Source: Phoma sp. XZ068 (taxonomy: Eukaryota; Ascomycota; Dothideomycetes; Pleosporales; Didymellaceae). Taken from it: a stretch of DNA of 64,000 nucleotides. Where the stretch lies: assembly GCA_004835665.1 (NCBI GenBank), contig RBKR01000023.1, forward strand, positions 310,001-374,000, given 5' to 3'. The first letter of the stretch is position 1. Each line of letters begins with the position of its first letter. Shown here piece after piece: positions 57,949 to 64,000 of the stretch. A program made the translations under genes and the position numbers. Below the pieces are notes generated by a model that made no database searches, had not been told where the DNA came from, and saw only the letters and a list, made by a program, of their open reading frames with translations.

Positions 57949-58547
57949 CTACTTCTTCTGCTCACCCTCCTTCTTCCCACCCCACAGTCCTCCCAAGTAT
58001 CCTCCGGCACTCTTCCCCGCATTTACAACACCCTCCCCGGTGCCCTTTACGCCGTCAACAGCGCCCTGGCCATAGCCTCCCAGTGGCCCTTGAGACTCGA
58101 TGGGATTGCCGTTCTCGTCCTTTCCGCCCCGCTCAGCGCGGTTGATGCCCTCCTTGGAGAAGGCGTCGCCGATGGGTTGTGCGAGGCCGCCTTGGCCTAT
58201 TTGGCCCGAGACGAGGCCGTTGACGCCGTCTTGCAGGTTGTCAACTTGGGAGTTGCCTGTCACTTTGGTCTTGTCGAGGTTCTCTGAGACAATATTAGAG
58301 TGCATTTGATGAAGTGGGAGGAAATGATGAAAAGAGGGGGTTGGGTAGGTTTTTGGTGGTTGTGCGCTGGACAGGTACAGTCTGAGAACGTACGTTTTGT
58401 GGCATACGAAGCCTTGTTGTCTTTGGTGAACCACTGCAGGTATTTGTCCTCCATCCAAGGGACCCAGTTGTCATACTGGCGGCTGTAAAATTCCCCGGCT
58501 TGCTCCTTGTAAGACTTGCTCTGGGGGTTCTGGTTGTTATTTGCCAT
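57949..58547 (-). CDS. Small conserved fungal protein, Gly-rich C-terminus
   Basis: Exon 1 (58,547-58,394) encodes MANNNQNPQSKSYKEQAGEF ... WVPWMEDKYLQWFTKDNKAS and joins across a 110-nt intron to exon 2 (58,283-57,949), giving 162 residues. Exon 2 starts QNLDKTKVTGNSQVDNLQDG, followed by a region with repeated Gly-x-Gly and an amphipathic pattern (GQIGQGGLAQPIGDAFSKEG) and a Gly/Lys tail (GGLWGGKKEGEQKK). No signal peptide or membrane helix. I recall similar small hydrophilic fungal proteins induced by stress but cannot name the family. Confidence 0.7.
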
Positions 58548-59479
58548 GGTGACGTTTCGTTCACTGTGTTAAGTGCAATTTATTGTGGTTTGAAGATGGT
58601 TGTCAGGAGGGAGCAAGAGCGTCAATACAGATTGGAGCAAGTGAATGTGCAAACCACAGCAATATATACCAGCGGGATCCCCATTCCAGCTCGTCATCCA
58701 GTGATCTCATCTGCAATCACCAGCCTACTATCCTGGCCCACACACGCGGTTGTGGATGTGGTGACAGGGGTCCTATCTGGGTGTAGAAATCGCCCGTCAT
58801 ACGTCATCTGGGCTAGACCAAGTGATCGTCCCGCGTGCACAAGTCCAAGCGAGACAGATCAAGTTTCCACGGGGCCAACGTCGCGATAGAGTTTAAACCA
58901 TCCACTAAGGCTCTCGAACGGCGCCTTGTCGAGTGTGGCGCAGATGATTTGTTCTTCCCGAGATCTTGTTCTGTCGTTTTAGTTACAGTCGATCGCGCGG
59001 ATCGAAAGTCTATCACATGCAAGGGACACAGCTTGAAATGGTTTTTGTATAAGTAATCGAAAGTTCGCATATAACATGCGTGTTATCAGGCGTAAAATGG
59101 GAAGCGCGTGCTTTTCGTAAGTGTGCATAATGCATCATGAAGCGCACATGCTTTGAAAACGCTGCGTTGAGAAATAGTTATACAATCGTAATGCTCGCTG
59201 GAATGCTGCATGTTGCTCTTTGAGCATTTGCCTCGGAGGGGAACATGACAGATTTGGAAATCTCTCCCAAAATGTCCACATATGCTGAATCTTACACGAC
59301 TTCACTCTAGCGAACTCATCTACGCCGCTGAACCAGGAATACCGTAACGCACCCGTCCGGTACGGGTACACGGCGTTGCCCAGAAGGCATTGGAACGCGT
59401 CTTCCGGACAGCAAACTGGGTATATATCGTTACAATCGTCAGAAACGCTCAAACAAATGCTATGCAGTTCTTCGTCTGC
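58548..59479. other. Intergenic with TATA-like element
   Basis: GGTATATATT on the minus strand at 58,661-58,670 lies about 115 bp upstream of the start at 58,547. Nothing else recognisable; a 105-codon minus frame (59,135-59,452) has no motif. Confidence 0.4.
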
Positions 59480-62257
59480 TCACTCTCCAGTACTGGCTCC
59501 CCTCATTCTTGTTCTGCCCAGGCTTACGCTGCGGGTCAAGTCTGCTGTTGTACCAATGGAATTTCGATTCAGGTTTGTGCGGTTTGCGCTGAGTTGTAGT
59601 CGCTCTCGAAGGCCACCGACTGTCTGCTTTTCGACCGCCGGTGAGCTCTGTCGATCAAAGTTGTAGCGTCGAGGGCTGTCTCTGAATAGTAGACTGTTCT
59701 CATTCGGCACGCCCGTTACAGTCGGTCGCCGTAGGCTGGGGGTAGGTTGGAACTTAGGTGAAGGCTGCAACTCCGGCATTGGCTCCTGCGATGTATACGT
59801 TCTGTTCATGTTTCGGTTCTTGTCGAAATTGCTTAAATTGGCGCTGCTATGGTTGGTGTTATTGGTAGTATTGCGAAGCTGTCTGAAGTCCGTCATTGCA
59901 CGGGATGGCGCACGCAACGTGTCGTCCTCGTCTTCGTCCGCGTCCGACTGTCGTCGAGTACGATTGAGGCTGGTACCGGCTCGTTGCATACGCGACGTGG
60001 CGAGAGCATCAGACGTACCGTTAGGCTCCTGAATTGAATCGCGTTTGCTGGTAGAGGCCGCTAGCATGCTGGTCCTGCGGGCTTCAATGCGCTCGAGAGC
60101 TCGGCTGGGACTAACACCCGAGAAGGAAACGACACTTCCAGAATCCTCGCCATCGCGCGTCGCTTTTGGTGATTCGCCGTTGACCTGTACACTCGGCCTG
60201 CGTGCAACAGCAGCCGCCGAAGAACGCATAGCTGGGCTTGCCAGGCTTGATTTGTTGTCGCACAATGCTATACAAAGCTCCGTCAGACTACGGCAGATGT
60301 TGTCAGCTTTCCGGCGAACTTGTCGATCAGCTGTCCCGGCGCCGCTGTAGACCGACGCAGCAGAGCTCAGCATGCCCGTGCTTCCAGCCATCTCTGCTAG
60401 CGCAATTGCTTCTGTTGCTGTCGACTCGAGTACGCGATACACGGAATTTGTAGTGTGCTGCTTGGCCTTGGCCAGGGCGTCTCGTAACAGAGGGTGGACT
60501 TTGGTGGATGGCGCATCGACTGTTGACTCTGACGGGGACGCAGTTGGTTTGCGCTGCTGACGTGGAGACGAGGAGACCGTGGTAGCTGACGTATTGGCAG
60601 TTCGCGGACGCTCGGCAGAAGCTTGTGCAACTGCAGCATTTGAGGTCGCCGGTGTCTTGCCGCCGCCCTGTTCTATTTTCTTGATCCTGGTTTTCAGCTC
60701 GTCTAATTCATCCCATACTGAAGCTGCAGGACCTGTGGAACCATGCGATTCCGTTCCATCGTGGTGCGAAGACCCTTCGTGTTTTACTTCGGCGTACGGC
60801 GTCCTCGGCTCGTTGCGCGTGGATGTGTAATTTAGATTTGAAGATCGGTAGGCGTGTGTTGATGCACGTTTTGGGGGGGTTTGGAGCGCGTCTGGAACGG
60901 ATGGCCGTCGCATGGAGGCAAGAAACTCGCTTGGTGAGAGCTCAGCATCTCTTCTGGAGGAAAACGAAGTCTTGGCATTGAGTTCAGGCAAGCGTGTGCG
61001 GTGTGACTCGTTGGAGTTGTTCGGTGAGATTTGTGAATGATACGACGTTCTGGTTGGCGTGGGGAGGGCTGTGGCTCGGCGCGGTAATGCGCTTGCTTTT
61101 GGGTCTGTAGAAGCGGAGAAAGGTATGCGACTGGTGGTAGGTGTAGTGTAGGCGGAGATGGCATGAACTGGTGAGGCCGATTGCAGACCGGACGGTGTTG
61201 AATGCCGGTTGTTCACCCTGGCGATGCGTGAGCGTAGCCGGTCCTGCCGTGCGGCAGCGTCAATTGCGCGCTGCCGCGGCGCAGTATCTTCGGCGATGTT
61301 CATGAAGAGGTCCTCGCTTTCGGTGCCTGAAGCGTTCCGCTTTGCGCGCCCCGTGTGCCCGCTGCGACCGTCGTCGAAGTCGTCGAAGTCGTCCCTCGAG
61401 CTTGCCATGTGCCGCGAGGAGCGTACGCTGGTTACTGTGCTCTGGCGCGAGAGCATTGGCTTGTTCGTCTGCGTTATCGATGCAGTGGCCTCACTGGCGC
61501 TCGAACTGTCGGAGGAGGAGGAGGAGTCGTCTGGCTGGCCCCTTCGCTGCAGGCCAGCAATTGGCGTCGGCAGGCCAGAGTGCTGTCGCGGAGGCTGGGT
61601 GGGGGTCGCGGCAGGAGCCTTCTTGCGCGCGTAGTCGGAGTTGCCGCGGGTGATCAAAGTGACAGGCGGTCCACGCGAGTTGTCTATGCCTGGAAATCAA
61701 CGCGGTCAGCCATGTCCCAAGCACCGCGAACGCCCATTGGCGAGAGGTCAGCTCAACACAACACTCGGGTAGTGCATTACAGCTTCCTCTGGTAGTGCAT
61801 TGCACCTTCCCTCTCGTAGTGTAGGGGGGCTGAGGGGCATCGCTGGGGGACTAATCGTCGACTACGAGATAGCTGCTTACTGTGCAACTGTTAGTACCTG
61901 GCACGGGACACACGGCGCAAAGTGTATTTACCCATGACCACTGAACGAGGCAGGCGGTCTCTTGACTCCAGGGGAGCGCAAGTCGGTGCCCGAGCCGGAC
62001 GAGCCGGGCTGAGGGGGAAAGTAAGACTGGGAGGGAGTGGGCGCGTTCTGGGCAGGTGCTGTGGGCGTGGCGGGGTTTGTTGTTGCGCGTCGCGAGCGCG
62101 GAGACGAAGCTGGGGGAGTTTCCTTGTCTTTCTCCTTTCGAGAGGATGACGAGGGCAGGCGCAGCAGCGACGCAAAGCGTTTGTGTTTGGCGGGTGGTGT
62201 TTGTGTTTGCATGTCAGAGTGTCGCGCATTCGACGGGTGTTGAGAGACGGCCGGCAT
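59480..62257 (-). CDS. Large Ser/Thr-rich conserved fungal protein, unknown function
   Basis: The main exon (about 61,690-59,480) encodes more than 725 residues and follows an acceptor at TTTCCAG near 61,691. A probable 5' exon (62,257 to about 61,933) encodes MPAVSQHPSNARHSDMQTQT ... VKRPPASFSGHG and ends at a GGGTAAAT donor. The roughly 240-nt intron between them is plausible but the simplest join does not keep phase, so a small extra exon or other donor is likely. Features: LPELNAKTSFSSRRDAELSP followed by SEFLASMRRPS, a short coiled coil (SVWDELDELKTRIKKIEQGG), a helical region (HPLLRDALAKAKQHTTNSVY, ADNICRSLTELCIALCD) and a C-terminal SPRRYNFDRQSSP. Low-complexity linkers dominate. Possibly cytoskeletal or polarity-related, but this is a guess. 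Confidence 0.6.
61768..61814 (+). repeat. Two-copy tandem repeat of 23-24 bp in the presumed intron
   Basis: GGTAGTGCATTACAGCTTCC and its neighbour GGTAGTGCATTGCACCTTCC repeat head-to-tail, followed by a partial third GTAGTG. Confidence 0.6.
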
Positions 62258-63195
62258 GGCTGCAAGGTGCGCCGGTGAATTCGCTGGCAGCTGCAGGGTT
62301 CAGCGCTGTCGGGTCACAAATTCGATCTGGCGCGCGTCATGCTTGCGACACGCTCGCGACCGAAATAGTATCTTTCTAGAATCTCTACTGTGAGCGAAGT
62401 CGTGTTTCCTTCGCGCTCTGCGACACTCCCTGTCGGACCGTTCGTTTAGAGGCACGGTCCGGCCGGGCCACCTTCTGCACGAGAGAGCACAACTCTAGCC
62501 CGTGAGCTAGCAAATGGCAGACGTTGAGTGGCCGCCAAAGGGATGAGCAACGTGACGTGCAGTTGGATACGAGCTGAATGGTAGCACTGTATCGCTTTTG
62601 CGAATGCCATAATACCTTTGCTCGCAACCAGCCTCGTCCATTTCCATCAGGGGTAATACGCTACGGGCCCAGCCTCACAATTTTGAGGATTCCAATTTCC
62701 CCACAATTTGACATGGATGACAAGATTCGAAACAATCAAACTTGATATTGCCTGATAGTGTGTACTAGCAGACATGTCGCAGCACATGCCAAAATACTCT
62801 TAGCGTGACGAGTGTGCAGCAGCCACTGTTCAGAGCGTCGTGGCTGTCGAGCATGTCGACTGGAATGACCGGAGCAACCGTTCAAATAGGTGTGAAGCAT
62901 ATGTCGATGCTGACAGTGAACTTAAGCCAAAGATGAAGAGGAAGTTCTTGAATGAAAAAATATGACACAATAGGAAGTTTAGAAGAAATAAAGTGAACAC
63001 CTCCAGAGGTAGATAGGCCATGCATGTTCAACAAGCATCAATCGTCATGTTTGTACAGACCGGAAGATCGGCGCTTTTCCTCCGCGCTTCTTGGCATTCG
63101 CCATGGTTGGAGAGGGAACTTTTGCTGGAGACCATCATCGCAAAGATCCTCCGGATCGACCAACCCTACACGTACCTCGCCCTGCACCCGCCACC
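62258..63195. promoter_or_regulatory. Divergent intergenic region upstream of PRP45
   Basis: About 940 bp between start codons of divergent genes. Frames inside it are short and lack motifs. Confidence 0.4.
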
Positions 63196-64000
63196 ATGTC
63201 CGTCGCCGCGCTTTCGAAGTCGCTGCCGAAGCCAAAGTACACGGGTGAAGAGGAGGAGCTGACACGAAGCACACGCGTACTCAGCTCTGAGCAGTATGAG
63301 ACTCAGGTTGCAAGACGACAGAATGGACCGCCTCCCTATGGCAGCAGACAAAGTTGGCGACCGCGCACAGCTGAGGATTTCGGTGACGGAGGCGCATTTC
63401 CCGAGGTTCACGTTGCGCAATACCCCCTCGACATGGGGAAGAAGGGCCAGCCGTCCACGTCGAACGCGCTGACAAGGCGGGTGGATGCCGAAGGAAAGAC
63501 AAAGTACGACGAAATCGCGAGAAGAGGGCACGGCGAAAACAGGATAGTGCAGGCCAGCTTCAAGGACCTGATTCCGCTGCGGCAACAGGCGAATGCTGGC
63601 GAATTGGATCTGGATCGCCCCAGCCAGGAGGTCGTGCAGGCTACGAAGGCAAAGACGGAGGCGGCGCTCATGGCACTTGTTTCAGGGCAAACTGCCGCGC
63701 AAAAACCAAAGAACGTACAGGGCCGAAAGGATGACGAACCCACATTTGTGCGATACACACCTACTGCACAGATGGGCGAAGCGCAGGGCAAGACTCGTAT
63801 CTTCAAGATTCAGCAGCGACAGATTGACCCCATGGAGCCGCCCAAGTTCAAGCACAAGCGTATCCCTCGTGGCCCACCATCTCCCCCGCCTCCAGTTCTC
63901 CACTCGCCGCCGCGCAAGTTGACCGCCGAGGACCAAGAAATGTGGAAGATTCCACCGCCTATTAGTAACTGGAAAAACCCAAAGGGTTACACAGTGCCGC
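63196..64000 (+). CDS. PRP45: Pre-mRNA processing protein Prp45/SNW1 (SKIP), 5' part
   Basis: The frame opens at CCACCATGTCC and runs to the window end without a stop (268 residues). Recognisable features: SVAALSKSLPKPKYTGEEEE, GPPPYGSRQSWRPRTAEDFG, FPEVHVAQYPLDMGK, YDEIARRGHGENRIVQASFK, FVRYTPTAQ and the start of the SNW signature, PPISNWKNPKGYTVP. These are the conserved N-terminal features of SKIP/SNW proteins, which act in the activated spliceosome and, in animals, in transcription. The order and spacing match the family. The 3' part lies outside the window. Confidence 0.95.
   Translation, partial: MSVAALSKSLPKPKYTGEEEELTRSTRVLSSEQYETQVARRQNGPPPYGSRQSWRPRTAEDFGDGGAFPEVHVAQYPLDMGKKGQPSTSNALTRRVDAEGKTKYDEIARRGHGENRIVQASFKDLIPLRQQANAGELDLDRPSQEVVQATKAKTEAALMALVSGQTAAQKPKNVQGRKDDEPTFVRYTPTAQMGEAQGKTRIFKIQQRQIDPMEPPKFKHKRIPRGPPSPPPPVLHSPPRKLTAEDQEMWKIPPPISNWKNPKGYTVP

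Overview
The window looks like a filamentous ascomycete chromosome segment, probably Dothideomycetes-like. Genes carry short GT-AG introns (47-115 nt in most), the protein families are typical of Pezizomycotina (DUF3632, bZIP-DUF3425, Zn2Cys6 regulators, TMEM205-like), and about 13.7 kb of AT-rich sequence carries the CpA-to-TpA mutation pattern of repeat-induced point mutation (RIP). The placement is inference; no marker gene was compared.

Layout. (1) 1-13,810 is a gene-free nest of RIP-mutated transposons. It holds a truncated Ty3/gypsy chromovirus copy (1-3,883), a TIR DNA transposon with TA target sites (3,886-12,197) split by a full LTR chromovirus (4,322-11,241), and an inverted second copy of the TIR element (about 12,200-13,810). 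(2) 13,810-33,000 is a gene-poor accessory zone: a secreted RNase T1-like protein 42 bp from the transposon edge, a DUF3632 gene, a crystallin-like small secreted protein, two bZIP-DUF3425 regulators, a Zn2Cys6 regulator with C2H2 remnants upstream, and several broken genes (NTF2-like, SDR, MFS sugar transporter, GH127 glycosidase). Most of the nonsense codons read there fit CpA-to-TpA change. (3) 33,000-64,000 is a dense, mostly intact housekeeping zone: two eEF1A methyltransferases (EFM4-like and EFM7/NNT1-like), a TMEM205-like membrane protein, a Ser/Pro-rich one-TM surface protein, an alpha/beta-hydrolase, AP-3 mu, a DMAC1-like mitochondrial protein, an F-box protein, Prp24/SART3, mitochondrial ribosomal protein uL22m, several conserved unknowns, and the 5' part of Prp45/SNW1.

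How genes fit together. The Zn2Cys6 regulator, sugar transporter remnant and GH127 beta-L-arabinofuranosidase remnant between 24.3 and 32.3 kb look like a decayed arabinoside-use cluster (inference). EFM4 and EFM7 sit tail-to-tail and both homologues modify eEF1A in yeast. Prp24 and Prp45 are both spliceosome factors. Many housekeeping genes are divergent pairs sharing short promoters. Exon joins were made by eye; most were checked by GT-AG sites and by total coding length divisible by three.
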